Shown here: positions 35,563 to 46,851 of the stretch, piece after piece
Layout: every line of letters starts with the position of its first letter
Numbering within the stretch: the stretch's first letter is position 1
Source: Chelatococcus sambhunathii
Lineage (GTDB): Bacteria > Pseudomonadota > Alphaproteobacteria > Rhizobiales > Beijerinckiaceae
Length of the DNA: 64,000 bases
Assembly: GCF_001418005.1 (NCBI RefSeq)
Contig: NZ_LIOL01000001.1
Span: 186,001 to 250,000 of the forward strand
Reading direction: 5' to 3'
Notes under the pieces: generated by a model
What the model was told of the DNA's origin: nothing
Databases searched by the model: none
Seen by the model: the letters and a program-made list of their open reading frames with translations, nothing else
Position numbers and translations under genes: made by a program

Positions 35563-37416
35563 TCAGTTGGCCTGACGGCGCAGGAAGGCCGGGATCTCGA
35601 GCTGGTCGTCGTCGATCGTGCGGCTCGGCGCCGGCGCGCGGCCGTGCGGGTCGAGCGCCCCCTGTGCCGGCCGGTAGCCCTGCGCCTGCGGGCGCTTGGC
35701 ATATTCGGCGTGCACCGGCGACGGCGCCGGCTGCGGCGCCTGCTGGCGCACCGGCTGTGGCGCGGGCGCCGGGGCGGCCGGCTGGTGGTCGTCGCGGCGG
35801 CCAAGGCCGACGGAGGCGATGCGCTGCAGCAGGGACATGCGCTTGTGGTCGGCGCCGTGGTCCTGATGCTCCGGCCGCGCGGCGCGGATCTGGTTCTGCA
35901 CCGGCAGCGGCAGCTCGTCGACGCGCGGCATGCGCGTCGGGCGCACCACGGCCCGCTCGGGCTGGGGCGGGATGAAATGCTCCTGCATCTCATGCGGCGC
36001 CGGCTCGTGCATGACCGGAGCCGGAGCTGCGGCCATCGCCGCCGCCGTGGCCGCGCGCGGCGCCGCGGCCGGCGCGATCATGACGTCGTGACGCACGTGT
36101 TCCGCACGCGGCATCTCCTGGCGAACCGGCGCAGCGACGGGAGCCGCAACCGGGGCAGCGACCGGCGCTGGCTCGGCGACCGGAGGGACGAACTCGGCGG
36201 CGGGAGCCTGGGGAGCCGGCATCGGCTCCACTGGCGCCGCGACGGGAGCCGGGGCAGCGACCGGCGCGGGAGCTGGCATCGGCTCGGGCGCGACCGGCGC
36301 GGCGGCGACACGCGGCGTCGTCTCGATGGCCACGGGGCGCGGCGCCACGGGCGGATGCGCCGCCCGTTGACGGGCCTCCGAGCGCAGGCGCTCGGCGACT
36401 TCGGCGATGCGCTGCTCCGTCAGCGACAGGTCCTGCGCGTTGTGGATCAGTTCCTGGTCGATGCCGGTGGCGACCACGGAGACGCGGATCGTGCCCTCGA
36501 GGCTTTCGTCGAAGGTGGCACCGAGGATGATGTTGGCCTCGGAATCGACCTCCTCGCGGATGCGCGTCGCGGCTTCGTCCACCTCGTAGAGCGTCAGATC
36601 CGGACCGCCCGTGATGGAGATGAGCAGGCCGCGTGCCCCCTTCATCGACACGTCGTCGAGGAGCGGATTGGCGATGGCGGCCTCGGCCGCCGTGATGGCG
36701 CGGCCGTCGCCGGAGGCTTCGCCCGTGCCCATCATCGCCTTGCCCATGCCCCGCATGATGGCGCGCACGTCGGCGAAATCGAGGTTGATGAGGCCTTCCT
36801 TCACCATGAGGTCGGTGATGCAGGCGACGCCCGAGTAGAGCACCTGGTCCGCCATCGCGAAGGCATCGGCGAAGGTGGTCTTCTCGTTAGCGACGCGGAA
36901 GAGATTCTGGTTCGGGATGACGATCAGCGTGTCGACAGCCTGCTGCAGCTCGCCGATGCCGGCCTCCGCCACCCGCATGCGGCGCTGCCCCTCGAAGTGG
37001 AAGGGCTTGGTCACGACGCCGACGGTCAAGATGCCCATGTCGCGCGCGGCGCGGGCGATGACGGGGGCCGCCCCGGTGCCGGTGCCGCCGCCCATGCCGG
37101 CGGTGATGAACACCATATGCGCGCCCGACAGCTGATCGCGGATCTCGTCGATCACCTCCTCGGCGGCCGCGCGGCCCACCTCCGGCTGCGAGCCGGCGCC
37201 GAGGCCTTCCGTCACCTGCAGACCCATCTGCACGATGCGCTGGGCGCGGGCGCTGGTGAGCGCCTGGGCATCGGTGTTCGCGCAGACGAACTCGACGCCC
37301 ATCAGCCCCGACTCGATCATGTTGTTGACGGCGTTGCCGCCGGCGCCGCCGACGCCGAACACCGTGATGTGGGGCTTCAGTTCCCGGATGTCCGGGGCTT
37401 GCAGATTGATCGCCAT
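35563..37416 (-). CDS. ftsZ: Cell division GTPase FtsZ
   Basis: FtsZ polymerises into the division ring. Residues 1-320 form the tubulin-like core with [14 protein letters not shown] near the start, the tubulin signature GGGTGTG at residues 109-115, and the [11 protein letters not shown] synergy loop. After it comes an unusually long, low-complexity Pro/Ala-rich linker of roughly 270 residues with repeated PAPVAAP units. The conserved C-terminal peptide [14 protein letters not shown] binds FtsA and other partners. Total length is 617, much longer than the about 380 of E. coli but normal for this order. The ATG at 37416 has AAGAAGAGG upstream. It is preceded by ftsA (90-base gap) and followed by a strong terminator. 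Confidence 0.98.
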   Translation of the reverse strand: MAINLQAPDIRELKPHITVFGVGGAGGNAVNNMIESGLMGVEFVCANTDAQALTSARAQRIVQMGLQVTEGLGAGSQPEVGRAAAEEVIDEIRDQLSGAHMVFITAGMGGGTGTGAAPVIARAARDMGILTVGVVTKPFHFEGQRRMRVAEAGIGELQQAVDTLIVIPNQNLFRVANEKTTFADAFAMADQVLYSGVACITDLMVKEGLINLDFADVRAIMRGMGKAMMGTGEASGDGRAITAAEAAIANPLLDDVSMKGARGLLISITGGPDLTLYEVDEAATRIREEVDSEANIILGATFDESLEGTIRVSVVATGIDQELIHNAQDLSLTEQRIAEVAERLRSEARQRAAHPPVAPRPVAIETTPRVAAAPVAPEPMPAPAPVAAPAPVAAPVEPMPAPQAPAAEFVPPVAEPAPVAAPVAAPVAAPVRQEMPRAEHVRHDVMIAPAAAPRAATAAAMAAAPAPVMHEPAPHEMQEHFIPPQPERAVVRPTRMPRVDELPLPVQNQIRAARPEHQDHGADHKRMSLLQRIASVGLGRRDDHQPAAPAPAPQPVRQQAPQPAPSPVHAEYAKRPQAQGYRPAQGALDPHGRAPAPSRTIDDDQLEIPAFLRRQAN

Positions 37417-37506
37417 GGTCGTGGCCTCTTCTTCTCAAACGGCGCCCGGCTGCGCGCCCCTCTCACTCCGGTTCCAGACTGTCGCGGCCGCCGCGCCGCT
37501 CCAATC

Positions 37507-38844
37507 TCAGAAGCTCTCCCTGAACCAGCGTCCCATTCGGGACAGGTAACCATCCGTGCCTGTCGCGAGCATGGTCCGGGCCGCCTTGGGCTCGAAATGC
37601 TCGATATGGGCGACCTGCGGGTAGACCAGCAGACCGACCGCCGCCGCAAAGGCGGGTCCCTTCGCGGCTTCCGGCAGCCCCTTGATGCCGAGCGGCCGGC
37701 CGATGCGCACCTGGGCCGAGCCCTTCGGGCCAGCGAGGATGCGCCTGGCGACTTCCGGCAGGCCCGTCAATTGGGAAGCCCCGCCGGTCAGGATGACGCG
37801 CCGTCCGTCGGCCGGGGCAAAGCCCGCCGCCTTCAGCCGGTCGCGCACCAGCTCCAGGATTTCCTCGACACGCGGGCGGATGATCCGCACCAGATGCGAC
37901 TTCGGCATGTGGTTCGGCACGTCCCGCTCGCTCTCGTCGACGAGCGGCACGGAGATGATCTCGCGCTCGTCCGACGCGGAGGGGAGCGCACCGCCGTAGA
38001 GCGTCTTGAGGCGCTCGGCCGCAGCGAGGTGCGTCGACAGGCCCCGCGCCACGTCCATGGTGACATGATGGCCGCCGACCGCGACCGCGTCGGCATGGAC
38101 GAGATGGCCGGCGAAGAACGCGCCGAAGCTCGTCGTGCCGCCGCCGAGGTCGACGACGAGCCCGCCCATCTCCGCCTCGTCGTCGACAAGCGTGGCGATA
38201 CCCGCCGCATAGGGACTCGCTACGATGGCCTCGACGTCCAGATGGCAGCGCTCGACGGCCAGCATGAGGTTGCGTGCGGCGGAAGCTTCGCTCGTCACGA
38301 CGCTGAGGTCGACGCCGAGATTCTCGCCAATCATGCCGACCGGGTCGAGCACGCCCTTCTGCCCGTCGAGCGCGTAGCCCGTCGGCAGGGCGTGCAACAC
38401 GACGCGGCCCGGCTTCAGGCTGTGGGCGCTCGCGGCATCGAGCACACGGTGCACGTCCGCGCTCGTCACCGTGCCGCGCGTCGCGACATTGGCGGCGAAG
38501 CTTTGCGCCGCGAGCCGCCCGCCGGTCAGGTTGACGATGACCGACTGCACTTCGACCTTCGCCATCCGCTCGGCCGCGTCGACCGCTTGGCGGATCGCCT
38601 GCTCCGCGGCCTCGAGGTCGACGACGATGCCGCCCTTGAGGCCGAGCGAGCGCTGGTGGCCGATGCCGAGCACGCGCACCTGGTGGGTGCGGCGGCGCAG
38701 CACGTCGCTTTCGCTCGCCGGCAGCAGCTGGGCGATGAGGCAGACGACCTTGCTGGTACCGACGTCGAGCACGGACAGAAGCGTGCTCTTGCGGGCGGAC
38801 AGGGGCTTCAGGCGCGGCGTCAGGCCATTGCGCAAGGAGCTCAT
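37507..38844 (-). CDS. ftsA: Cell division protein FtsA
   Basis: FtsA is the actin-like membrane tether of the FtsZ ring. The 445-residue protein has the phosphate-1 motif VLDVGTSKVVCLIA, the SHS2 (1C) domain with VQSVIVNLTGG, the phosphate-2 motif GGLVVDLGGGTTSFGAF, the adenosine motif VILTGGASQLTGLPEVA, and a C-terminal amphipathic helix (YLSRMGRWFRESF) that binds membrane. The ATG at 38844 overlaps the ftsQ stop by four bases (ATGA). Confidence 0.96.
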   Translation of the reverse strand: MSSLRNGLTPRLKPLSARKSTLLSVLDVGTSKVVCLIAQLLPASESDVLRRRTHQVRVLGIGHQRSLGLKGGIVVDLEAAEQAIRQAVDAAERMAKVEVQSVIVNLTGGRLAAQSFAANVATRGTVTSADVHRVLDAASAHSLKPGRVVLHALPTGYALDGQKGVLDPVGMIGENLGVDLSVVTSEASAARNLMLAVERCHLDVEAIVASPYAAGIATLVDDEAEMGGLVVDLGGGTTSFGAFFAGHLVHADAVAVGGHHVTMDVARGLSTHLAAAERLKTLYGGALPSASDEREIISVPLVDESERDVPNHMPKSHLVRIIRPRVEEILELVRDRLKAAGFAPADGRRVILTGGASQLTGLPEVARRILAGPKGSAQVRIGRPLGIKGLPEAAKGPAFAAAVGLLVYPQVAHIEHFEPKAARTMLATGTDGYLSRMGRWFRESF

Positions 38845-39818
38845 ATATCCGCCTCCCTGGCGCTCGTCGGCTTCTTCTTCGCCGCCTCGGCACGGGCGGC
38901 TGCGGCCTCGACGCCGAGCCGCATCACGACCCTGTCGGACTGGCGCATGTCGATGACGAGAATGTCCCGCTCCAGGATGCGGTCGCTCTCCTCGAGCTCC
39001 GCCAGCCGGGCGACCGCCGCCGTCGGGTTCGCCTCCGGCAGGCGAACCTCGAGGCCGTTGTCGAAAATGAGGTTCCAGCGCCGGCCGGCGATGAGCGAGC
39101 CCGCCCTGATTCGCTCGCGCAGCGGACCGGCGGCGTCCAGGAGTTCGAGATAGTCGGCCGAGTGCACGTTGGCGCGGTCGCCGACGACGAGCGGCAGGCG
39201 CGTGTAGCGCGCATCGTTGAGGAAATCGATCACCGTTCCGTCGGCGGCCACGACGAAGACCTCTCCGTTGCGCTGCCAGAGAGCAAAGGGCTCCCGCTCG
39301 GTGATCGTGATGGCGAGTTCGTTCGGATAGAGCTTGCGCACCGAGGCCTCGCGGATCATCGGCACGGCCTCGAGGTTCTGGCGCACCGCGGCGGGATCGA
39401 TGAAGAGCACCGAACTGTTCGGCGAAATGCCGCCCGCGGCGAGTATCTCCGCCGGCCTGAGCTCCGCGAGGCCGGATATGACGACCTGCCGGATGCCAAA
39501 GCCGAAGGCGCGGGCGACGGCGTCGCTCAGGGTGCCGTTCTCGGCCCTGAACCGGTCGACGTGCCCACCGGCGAAGGCGCCGTAGAGACCGATGCCGGCA
39601 AAAAGGGCGAGGGTGAGCGCGCTACCGAGCCCGCGCGGCAGCCGTCGGCGGCCGCCGACGCGGACGTAGCCGCGCCGGCGCCATCCCCGGAACAGCCGAA
39701 GGCGCGGCCATTCCGGCGCGGCAAACAGCGCGCCGGCGGGCATGGCCGCAGCGGCCGAGACAGCCCCGCGGGGGCTTCTCGTTCCTACCGGTCGCAGGAG
39801 GCGTCCTCCACCATCCAT
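38841..39818 (-). CDS. ftsQ: Cell division protein FtsQ
   Basis: FtsQ is a bitopic divisome protein linking early and late division components. It has a basic cytoplasmic N-terminus of about 65 residues, one membrane helix (about 66-84, SALTLALFAGIGLYGAFAG), a POTRA domain (IRQVVISGLAELRPAEILAAGGI), then the beta domain (YPNELAITITEREPFALWQRNGEVFVVAADGTVI) typical of FtsQ/DivIB. The ATG at 39818 lies inside the end of ddlB (34-base overlap) and gives the opening MDGGGRLL, which fits relatives. An internal ATG at 39743 is an alternative that removes the overlap. Confidence 0.92.
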   Translation of the reverse strand: MDGGGRLLRPVGTRSPRGAVSAAAAMPAGALFAAPEWPRLRLFRGWRRRGYVRVGGRRRLPRGLGSALTLALFAGIGLYGAFAGGHVDRFRAENGTLSDAVARAFGFGIRQVVISGLAELRPAEILAAGGISPNSSVLFIDPAAVRQNLEAVPMIREASVRKLYPNELAITITEREPFALWQRNGEVFVVAADGTVIDFLNDARYTRLPLVVGDRANVHSADYLELLDAAGPLRERIRAGSLIAGRRWNLIFDNGLEVRLPEANPTAAVARLAELEESDRILERDILVIDMRQSDRVVMRLGVEAAAARAEAAKKKPTSAREADI

Positions 39819-40708
39819 CGCATGAGCTCGCCGAATGAATACCCCGCATGCGCGGCCAGTTCGGGCACCAGGCTGGTCTCGGTCATGCCGGGCTGCGTGT
39901 TGACCTCGAGACAGACGAGCTTGCCAGATCCCTCTGGCCGGTCGTCGTACCGGAAGTCGGCGCGGGAGACGCCACGACAGCCGAGTGCTTGATGCGCCGT
40001 TAACGCCAACTCTTCGATCTGTTGGTAAATTTTTGGTTTAATTTTTGCCGGGAGGATGTGGATCGAGCCACCTTTCGCATATTTCGCATCATAGTCGTAA
40101 AAGGCGCCCGCCGCGGGCCGGATGTCTATGACACCCAAGGCTTTGCCGCCCATCACGGCACAGGTGAGCTCGCGCCCGGCAATGTACTCCTCGGCGAGCA
40201 GCCAGTCGGTGTGCGGCCAGTCGGGCCGCGTTAACTCTTGCGGCGGGTGCGAGCGCTCCTCGCGCACGATGATGACGCCGACCGACGAGCCCTCGTTGAC
40301 CGGCTTCAACACGTAGGGCGGCGGCAGCACGTGGCGCTCGGCTGCCTCGCGCCGGTGCACCACGATGCCATGCGCCACCGGCACGCCGGCCGCTGCCATC
40401 ACGAGCTTGGCCCTGGCCTTGTCCATGGCAAGCGCCGACGCGAGCACGCCGGAATGGGTATAGGGCAGGCGCATGATCTCGAGGATGCCCTGGATGGTGC
40501 CGTCCTCTCCCGGGCTGCCGTGCAGTGCGTTGAAGACCACGTCGGGCCTCAAGCGGTCGAGCACGGCCGCGATGTCGCGGCCCACGTCGATGCGCGTCAC
40601 GCGGTAGCCCTCCGCCTCGAGGGCGTCGGCGCAGGCCTTGCCCGAGTTGAGGGACACTTCGCGCTCGGCGGACAGGCCGCCCATCAGCACCGCAACGTGT
40701 TTGGTCAT
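39785..40708 (-). CDS. ddlB: D-alanine--D-alanine ligase
   Basis: This ATP-grasp enzyme makes the D-Ala-D-Ala dipeptide used by MurF. The 307-residue protein carries VLMGGLSAEREVSLNSG at the N-terminus, the ALHGSPGEDGTIQGILE motif, LKPVNEGSSVGV, and the ATP-grasp metal/ADP motif CRGVSRADFRYD followed by CLEVNTQPGMTETSLVPE. The ATG at 40708 has AAGGATGCGGGAAC before it. A 74-base gap to murB holds only a GC-rich hairpin-like stretch near 40760. Confidence 0.96.
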   Translation of the reverse strand: MTKHVAVLMGGLSAEREVSLNSGKACADALEAEGYRVTRIDVGRDIAAVLDRLRPDVVFNALHGSPGEDGTIQGILEIMRLPYTHSGVLASALAMDKARAKLVMAAAGVPVAHGIVVHRREAAERHVLPPPYVLKPVNEGSSVGVIIVREERSHPPQELTRPDWPHTDWLLAEEYIAGRELTCAVMGGKALGVIDIRPAAGAFYDYDAKYAKGGSIHILPAKIKPKIYQQIEELALTAHQALGCRGVSRADFRYDDRPEGSGKLVCLEVNTQPGMTETSLVPELAAHAGYSFGELMRWMVEDASCDR

Positions 40709-40782
40709 GTTCCCGCATCCTTATCCAACGAGGTGCGGCACCGGCTCGCCAAAGGAGCGCCGGGCCGCGGGCCGGCGCGGCG

Positions 40783-41700
40783 TCAGGCCACGCCCACCCG
40801 CTTGATCTCCCACGCGAGCATCACGCCGGAGTGTGCCTGCACACGCCGACGAACTTCCTCACCGAGATTCTCGATCTCCGTCGCCGTGGCGCCACCGAGA
40901 TTGACGAGGAAGTTGCAATGCATCTCCGACACCTGCGCCTGGCCGATCCTGAGCCCGCGGCAGCCGGCGGCGTCGACCAGCTGCCACGCCTTCGCCCCGT
41001 CGGGGTTCTTGAAGGTGGAACCGCCGGTGCGCGTGTTGACCGGCTGAGTGGCGGCCCGGGCTTCGGTGATCTCGTTCATGCGGGCGAGGATTTCCGCCGG
41101 ATCGCCGGGCCGGCCCTCGAACAGCGCCTCGACGAAGACGAACTCCTCCGGCACGCCGGCATGGCGATAGGAGAACTGCATGTCCGCACAGGAGAGCACG
41201 TGTCGCCGGCCCTTCCGGTCGAGCGCCCGCGCCTCGACGAGCACGTCCTTGACCTCCCCGCCATAGGCGCCGCCGTTCATGCGCAAGGCCCCGCCGACGG
41301 CACCGGGAATGCCGCGCAGGAAGGCGAGCCCGTCGATGCCGGCCTCGGCGGCGGCCCGCGCCACCTTGACATCTGGCGCTCCCGCTCCGGCCCGCACCCG
41401 GTTGCCTCCCTCCACGCTCACCTCGGCGAAGGCCTTGCCGAGGCGCAGGACGACACCGGGCACCCCGCCGTCACGCACGAGGAGGTTCGAGCCGAGGCCG
41501 ATGACGGTGAGCGGCACTCCCTCAGGGAGATTGGCCAGAAAGAGCGCCAGATCGTCCTCGTCCGCCGGCGTGAACAGCACTTGGGCCGGCCCGCCCGTGC
41601 GGAACCAGCTGAGCGGTGCAAGCGGCGCATTGGCCAGCAGCGCGCCACGCAAGCCCGGCATAGCGGCGGCAAGCTCGGCAGTGATGTCGGGAAAGCTCAT
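40783..41700 (-). CDS. murB: UDP-N-acetylenolpyruvoylglucosamine reductase
   Basis: MurB reduces UDP-GlcNAc-enolpyruvate to UDP-MurNAc with NADPH and FAD. The 305-residue protein has the FAD-binding block [22 protein letters not shown], the [20 protein letters not shown] segment, and the active-site region [10 protein letters not shown], whose Ser is the proton donor. It is a type IIa-like shorter MurB. The ATG at 41700 is preceded by GAGGCGACGCC. It follows murC by 40 bases. Confidence 0.96.
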   Translation of the reverse strand: MSFPDITAELAAAMPGLRGALLANAPLAPLSWFRTGGPAQVLFTPADEDDLALFLANLPEGVPLTVIGLGSNLLVRDGGVPGVVLRLGKAFAEVSVEGGNRVRAGAGAPDVKVARAAAEAGIDGLAFLRGIPGAVGGALRMNGGAYGGEVKDVLVEARALDRKGRRHVLSCADMQFSYRHAGVPEEFVFVEALFEGRPGDPAEILARMNEITEARAATQPVNTRTGGSTFKNPDGAKAWQLVDAAGCRGLRIGQAQVSEMHCNFLVNLGGATATEIENLGEEVRRRVQAHSGVMLAWEIKRVGVA

Positions 41701-41740
41701 GGCGTCGCCTCGTGCAGGTCGTGGACAGGGCGCTTCCCTG

Positions 41741-43150
41741 TCACGCGCCCTCCCCTGCTTCGAGTTCGCCGGGCAGGGCATAGGCCCAGTTGGTGATCGT
41801 GCCGGCGCCGAGACACACGACATAGTCGCCCGGTTTGACGAGGCGGCGCACGATAGCGGCGAGCGCCTGCGGCCCCTCAAGAGCGATCGCCTGGCGGTGG
41901 CCGCGGGCCTTGAGGCCGGCCACGAGATCGTCACGCTCGGCCCCCGCGATCGGCTGCTCGCCGGCGGCATAGACAGGGGCGACGATGACCGCGTCGGCAT
42001 CGTTGAAGCAGGTGCAGAAGTCGTTGAACAGGGCCTTGAGCCGCGTGTAGCGATGCGGCTGCATGACCGCGATCACCTGCCCCTTCGTCGACGCGCGGGC
42101 GGCGCGCAGGACGGCGGCGATCTCCACCGGGTGGTGGCCGTAGTCGTCGAAGATGGTGACGCCGTTCCACTCGCCCGTGCGGGTGAAGCGCCGCTTGACG
42201 CCGCCGAAGCCGGCGAGCGCTTGGCGGATCGCCTCCGGACTCATGCCCAGCTCGTGCGCGACGGCGATCGCCGCCGTGGCATTGAGCGCATTGTGGTGGC
42301 CGGGCATGGGCATGACGAGATCGGGGATCACCGTCTCCGCGCCCGTCTTGCGGTCGCGGATCAGCACCTTGAAGCGGCTCTTGCCGCCGTTGAGGTCGAT
42401 GTCGATGAGGCGCACATCCGCCTGCGGGTTCTCGCCATAGGTGATCACGCGCCGGTCCTCGATCTGGCCGACGAGGTCCTGCACCGTTGGGTGGTCGATG
42501 CACATCACCGCGAAGCCGTAGAACGGCAGGTTCTCGACGAAGGAGCGGAAGGCCGCCTTGATGGCGTCGAAGGTCTTGAAATGGTCGAGGTGCTCGGGGT
42601 CGATGTTGGTGACGATGGCGACATCAGCCGGCAGCTTGAGGAAGGTACCGTCGGACTCGTCCGCCTCCACCACCATCCAGTCACCGGCCCCGAGGCGGGC
42701 GTTGGTGCCATAGGCGTTGATGATGCCGCCGTTGATGACGGTCGGGTCGAAACCGCCGGCATCGAGCAGCGTCGCAACGATCGAGGTCGTCGTCGTCTTG
42801 CCGTGCGTGCCGGCGATCGCGACGCAGGTCTTGAGCCGCATCAGTTCGGCCAGCATCTCGGCCCTGCGCACCACCGGCAGGCGCTTTTCGCGCGCGGCAG
42901 CGAGCTCGGGATTATCGCGCTTGATGGCGGTGGACACGACGACGACTTCGGCATCGCCAAGGTTCTCGGTCGCATGCCCGATGGAAATGGATGCCCCCTT
43001 CTCGCGCAGGCGCTTCACATTGGCGTTGTCGCTCGCATCCGAGCCCTGCACCGTGTAGCCGAGGTTGAGGAGCACCTCGGCGATGCCCGACATGCCGATG
43101 CCGCCGATGCCGATGAAGTGGATGGGACCGAGCTCGCGCGGCAGCTTCAT
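41741..43150 (-). CDS. murC: UDP-N-acetylmuramate--L-alanine ligase
   Basis: MurC adds L-Ala to UDP-MurNAc, the first amino acid of the stem peptide. The 469-residue protein has the N-terminal Rossmann motif [18 protein letters not shown], the Mur ligase P-loop [20 protein letters not shown], the [14 protein letters not shown] block, [14 protein letters not shown], and [15 protein letters not shown]. The ATG at 43150 overlaps the murG stop in an ATGA unit, so coupling fixes the start. Confidence 0.97.
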   Translation of the reverse strand: MKLPRELGPIHFIGIGGIGMSGIAEVLLNLGYTVQGSDASDNANVKRLREKGASISIGHATENLGDAEVVVVSTAIKRDNPELAAAREKRLPVVRRAEMLAELMRLKTCVAIAGTHGKTTTTSIVATLLDAGGFDPTVINGGIINAYGTNARLGAGDWMVVEADESDGTFLKLPADVAIVTNIDPEHLDHFKTFDAIKAAFRSFVENLPFYGFAVMCIDHPTVQDLVGQIEDRRVITYGENPQADVRLIDIDLNGGKSRFKVLIRDRKTGAETVIPDLVMPMPGHHNALNATAAIAVAHELGMSPEAIRQALAGFGGVKRRFTRTGEWNGVTIFDDYGHHPVEIAAVLRAARASTKGQVIAVMQPHRYTRLKALFNDFCTCFNDADAVIVAPVYAAGEQPIAGAERDDLVAGLKARGHRQAIALEGPQALAAIVRRLVKPGDYVVCLGAGTITNWAYALPGELEAGEGA

Positions 43151-44283
43151 GGTGTCGTCTCCGTTTGCGAGGCTTGTTCTTGGGCGAGTCTGCCGATGCG
43201 TATGACGAGCGCGGCGAGACGCTCCGCCGCGTCGACGATGCCCGCGCTCTTGGCTGCTTCGGCCGCCCGCGTCAATGTCTCGGGCGCATCGAGGCGCGCC
43301 TCGATCTCCGCCGCGAGGCGGGCGGGCGTGAATTCGCCCTGCGCAATGACGCTGGCCGCGCCGATTGCCCCGAGGCTCGCGGCATTGGCCGCCTGGTCCT
43401 GGTCGAGCGCGCCCGGCAGCGGTACGAGGATGGACGGGCGGCCGATGACGGAAAGCTCGGCGACCGTGGAGGCGCCGGCGCGCGAGACCACGAGATGCGC
43501 CGCGGCCATGCGGCGCGGCAGGTCGTTGAAGAAAGGCTCGATCTCGCAGAAGACGCCGAGGCGCGCATAGATGCCGCGCACCCGCTCGAGATCCTCCGGC
43601 CGGGCCTGCTGCACGATGTGGAGGCGCGCGCGAGCCGCCTCGCCGAGCTGCTCGACCGCAACCGGCACCACGTCGCTCATCACCCGCGCGCCCTGGCTGC
43701 CGCCGAAGACGAGGAGCGACAGGCGCTCGCCTGGCGCGAGCGGCCGGAAGGGCGCGGTCGCCGCCTCGATGACGCTGGGGCGCACCGGGTTGCCGGTATG
43801 CGTCGTCTTGGCGCGCGCGGCCTCGCTCAGGCCCTTCACCGTGGCGAAGCCGGTGGCGATGGCCGTGACGCGGCCCATCAGGAAGCGGTTGGCGCGGCCC
43901 ACGACGGCGTTCTGCTCGTGGATGACGCTCGGCACCATCGCCATGGTGGCGGCGAGCACCGGCGGCACCGTCGGATAGCCGCCGAAGCCGACGACGACGG
44001 CCGGCCGGCGCTCGCGCATCAGGCGGCGCGCCCGCCAGACGCCCCGCGCCAGCGTGACGAAGGACTGCACGGCGGCGAAGGGCGAGCGCCGCGACGGCGT
44101 TGCCGAAGGGATGACGAAACGCTCGCTGGCCGGGAAATGATGGGCATAGGCGGCCGCGCGCTCGTCGGTCGCGAGCGCCACCGCCACGCCGCGCCGGCCG
44201 AGCGCCGCCGCCAGCGCCTCGGCCGGGAAGAGATGGCCGCCGGTGCCGCCGGCGGCGAGGAGGACGAAGCCTTCCCTGCTCAT
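43147..44283 (-). CDS. murG: Undecaprenyldiphospho-muramoylpentapeptide N-acetylglucosaminyltransferase
   Basis: MurG adds GlcNAc to lipid I to form lipid II at the inner membrane surface. The 378-residue GT28 protein has the G-loop [47 protein letters not shown], the second loop [16 protein letters not shown], and [35 protein letters not shown] for UDP-GlcNAc binding. The ATG at 44283 overlaps the ftsW stop by four bases. Confidence 0.97.
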   Translation of the reverse strand: MSREGFVLLAAGGTGGHLFPAEALAAALGRRGVAVALATDERAAAYAHHFPASERFVIPSATPSRRSPFAAVQSFVTLARGVWRARRLMRERRPAVVVGFGGYPTVPPVLAATMAMVPSVIHEQNAVVGRANRFLMGRVTAIATGFATVKGLSEAARAKTTHTGNPVRPSVIEAATAPFRPLAPGERLSLLVFGGSQGARVMSDVVPVAVEQLGEAARARLHIVQQARPEDLERVRGIYARLGVFCEIEPFFNDLPRRMAAAHLVVSRAGASTVAELSVIGRPSILVPLPGALDQDQAANAASLGAIGAASVIAQGEFTPARLAAEIEARLDAPETLTRAAEAAKSAGIVDAAERLAALVIRIGRLAQEQASQTETTP

Positions 44284-45428
44284 CGCGTCTCGCCCCACCG
44301 GCGCGGCCCGGCATCGTAGATTTCGGCCCGCGGCCTGCGGCGCGTCAGGGCGATGAGGAAGCCCATGCCAATCGCCAGGGAGAACAGCGAGGAGCCGCCG
44401 TAGGAGATGAAGGGCAACGTCATGCCCTTGGCCGGCAGAAGATGCACGTTCACCATCATGTTGATGGAAGCCTGGATGCCGAAGAGCGTCGCAAGCCCCG
44501 TCACCGCGAGGCGGCAGAAGGGATCGTCGTCGCGCTGGGCGAGAACGAGGCTGCGGATGACGATGAAAGCGAACAGCAGCACGATGGCGATGCACACGAC
44601 GATGCCGAATTCCTCCGCCGTGGCAGCGAAGATGAAGTCGGTGTGCGCATCGGGCAGGATGCGCTTGACCGTGCCCTCGCCCGGTCCCTTGCCCAGCCAG
44701 CCGCCCTGGGCGAAGGATTCCATCGCCATGTCGACCTGGAAGGTGTCGCCGACGTCATCGTTGAGGAAGCGCTCGATGCGGCCGCGCACGTGCGGGATGA
44801 ACTCATAGGCGGCGACGAGCCCGGCAAGGCCCATGCCGCCGATGCCCGCCACCCAGAAGATGTGCAGCCCCGCCGCGAAGAACACCGCCGCCCATACCAG
44901 CGTCACGAGCATGGTCTGGCCGATGTCCGGCTGCAGGATGAGCGGCACGATGGTCGCGGGCAGGATGAGGATGGCGAAGATCGTCCCCGGCATGTCCCTG
45001 CGGCGCCCGCCTTCCGCAAAGAGCCACGCGATGAGCACGACGAAGGCCGGCTTCACGAATTCCGACGGCTGTACGGTGATGCCGGCAAGCGAAATCCAGC
45101 GGCGAGAGCCCTTGACCTCTGGGCCGACGTAGAGCGCCGCGACGATGAGCGCCATGCCGACGATGAAGACGAGGAGCGCGACGCGCCTCACCTGGCGTGG
45201 CGTCAGCAGCGACGTCGCGATGAGCATGAGGATGGCCGGCACCAGATAGAAGACCTGCCGGTTGACGAAGTGGAAGGTCGGCAGCCCGAGCCGCTCGGCC
45301 ACCGGCGGCGCGCCGCCCATGAGGAAGACGATGCCCGCCACCATGAGCACGCCGAGCGCGCCGAGAGTGAAGCGATCGACCGTCCACCACCAGTCGGCGA
45401 GCACTGTCCGTTCTGCGCGCGACACCAT
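44280..45428 (-). CDS. ftsW: Septal peptidoglycan glycosyltransferase FtsW
   Basis: FtsW is a SEDS-family membrane glycosyltransferase that works with FtsI at the septum. The 382-residue protein has about ten membrane helices. Family landmarks are [37 protein letters not shown], and the C-terminal [27 protein letters not shown]. The ATG at 45428 sits three bases after the murD stop. Confidence 0.96.
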   Translation of the reverse strand: MVSRAERTVLADWWWTVDRFTLGALGVLMVAGIVFLMGGAPPVAERLGLPTFHFVNRQVFYLVPAILMLIATSLLTPRQVRRVALLVFIVGMALIVAALYVGPEVKGSRRWISLAGITVQPSEFVKPAFVVLIAWLFAEGGRRRDMPGTIFAILILPATIVPLILQPDIGQTMLVTLVWAAVFFAAGLHIFWVAGIGGMGLAGLVAAYEFIPHVRGRIERFLNDDVGDTFQVDMAMESFAQGGWLGKGPGEGTVKRILPDAHTDFIFAATAEEFGIVVCIAIVLLFAFIVIRSLVLAQRDDDPFCRLAVTGLATLFGIQASINMMVNVHLLPAKGMTLPFISYGGSSLFSLAIGMGFLIALTRRRPRAEIYDAGPRRWGETR

Positions 45429-45431
45429 GGC

Positions 45432-46847
45432 TCACTCCTTCGCGAAAGGCTCGAGGCCGGGCAGGGCCAGGACGAGATCGCGGAACCTGTCGCCGCGAAC
45501 CTCGAAATTGCGGAACTGGTCATAGGAGGCACAGGCCGGTGACAAGAGCACCACCGGCTCGGCATGTTTGGAAATGGCCGCATCCTCCGCCGCCCGTGCC
45601 ACGGCGACTTCGAGCGTGCCGCAGCGCTCATAGGGCACTCGGCCATCGAGCGTCGCCGCAAAATCATCGCTTGCCGCGCCGATCAGGTAGGCCCTGGCGA
45701 TGCGCGGGAAGAGCGGGGCGAGCGGCGTGATGCCGCCCTCTTTGGCCTTGCCTCCCGCGATCCAGTGGATGCCGCCGTCGAAGGCGCAGAGCGCCTTTTC
45801 CGCAGCATCGGCATTGGTCGCCTTGGAATCGTTGACGAACAAGACCTTGCCGGCCCGTCCCACTTGCTCCATGCGGTGGGCGAGGCCGGGAAAGCGCGCG
45901 AGTCCCGCGCGGATGACGCCGAGATCGATCCCCGTCGCCATCGCAGCGGCTACGGCCGCCGCGGCATTCTGGGCATTGTGTGCCCCGCGCAGGGAGCCGA
46001 TGCCGGTAAGGTCGATATGCGCAGCCACCGCAATGGCATCATCGGGGCCTGCCACCCGCAGCGTCAGGCCATGCGGCTCCCAGGACCAGCCCTCCTCTAG
46101 CCTGCGCTCAACCGAGATGGTCTCGAGCGGCCGGCCGAGCGCGACGCGCCGGCCCGCAATGGCGCGACAAAAGTCGTCGTCCACGCCGATCACGGCAAGC
46201 CCGGAGCCGGCGACGAGCCGCTCCTTGATGGCGGCGTAGTTCGCCATCGTGCCGTGACGGTCGAGATGATCGGGCGTGATGTTGAGAAGGATGCCGACGC
46301 TCGGTGCGAGCGAGGGCGCAAGGTCGATCTGGAAGGACGAGCACTCGACGACATAGGCGCGGCCGGCCCCGAAAGGCTTCAGCGCCAGCACAGGCGTGCC
46401 GATGTTTCCGCCCATTTGCACGTTGAGCCCGCCAACCTTGAGGAGGTGGGCGACGAGCGCCGTCGTCGTCGACTTGCCGTTGGTGCCGGTGACGGCGATG
46501 AACGGCGCCTCCGGCATGTGCCTCGCCCGTTCGCGGCAGAAGAGCTCGACGTCGCCGATGATCTCGATGCCGGCCGCACGCGCGAGCGGCACCGTCCAGT
46601 GCGGCTCGGGATGGGTCAAGGGTACGCCCGGCGAGAGCACGAGCGCGGCGACGCCGTCCCAGGCGATGTCGTGCAGGTTCTCGACGGCGATGCCCCTCGC
46701 GGCCGCGGTGATGCGCGCCATCTCCCCGTCGTCGTAGGCGACGACGTCGGCGCCGCCCGCCACCAGCGCCTCGGCCGTGGCGAGCCCCGAGCCGCCGAGC
46801 CCGAAGAGCGCGACCCGCCTGCCGGCGAAGGAGGTGACGGGGATCAT
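45432..46847 (-). CDS. murD: UDP-N-acetylmuramoylalanine--D-glutamate ligase
   Basis: MurD adds D-Glu to the stem peptide. The 471-residue protein has the N-terminal Rossmann motif [21 protein letters not shown], the P-loop [70 protein letters not shown], and [17 protein letters not shown]. The ATG at 46847 lies four bases after the mraY stop, and TGACGG separates them without a strong ribosome binding site, again suggesting coupling. Confidence 0.97.
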   Translation of the reverse strand: MIPVTSFAGRRVALFGLGGSGLATAEALVAGGADVVAYDDGEMARITAAARGIAVENLHDIAWDGVAALVLSPGVPLTHPEPHWTVPLARAAGIEIIGDVELFCRERARHMPEAPFIAVTGTNGKSTTTALVAHLLKVGGLNVQMGGNIGTPVLALKPFGAGRAYVVECSSFQIDLAPSLAPSVGILLNITPDHLDRHGTMANYAAIKERLVAGSGLAVIGVDDDFCRAIAGRRVALGRPLETISVERRLEEGWSWEPHGLTLRVAGPDDAIAVAAHIDLTGIGSLRGAHNAQNAAAAVAAAMATGIDLGVIRAGLARFPGLAHRMEQVGRAGKVLFVNDSKATNADAAEKALCAFDGGIHWIAGGKAKEGGITPLAPLFPRIARAYLIGAASDDFAATLDGRVPYERCGTLEVAVARAAEDAAISKHAEPVVLLSPACASYDQFRNFEVRGDRFRDLVLALPGLEPFAKE

Positions 46848-46851
46848 CGCC

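Noticed and set aside
35880-36330. Short-period repeat that could be taken for a CRISPR or minisatellite
   Set aside because: It is the Pro/Ala codon repetition of the FtsZ linker; there are no unique spacers of constant length.
35542-39153. Open frame of 1203 codons on the plus strand across ftsZ, ftsA and ftsQ
   Set aside because: It is a shadow of three well-identified minus-strand genes and has no domain or ribosome binding site.
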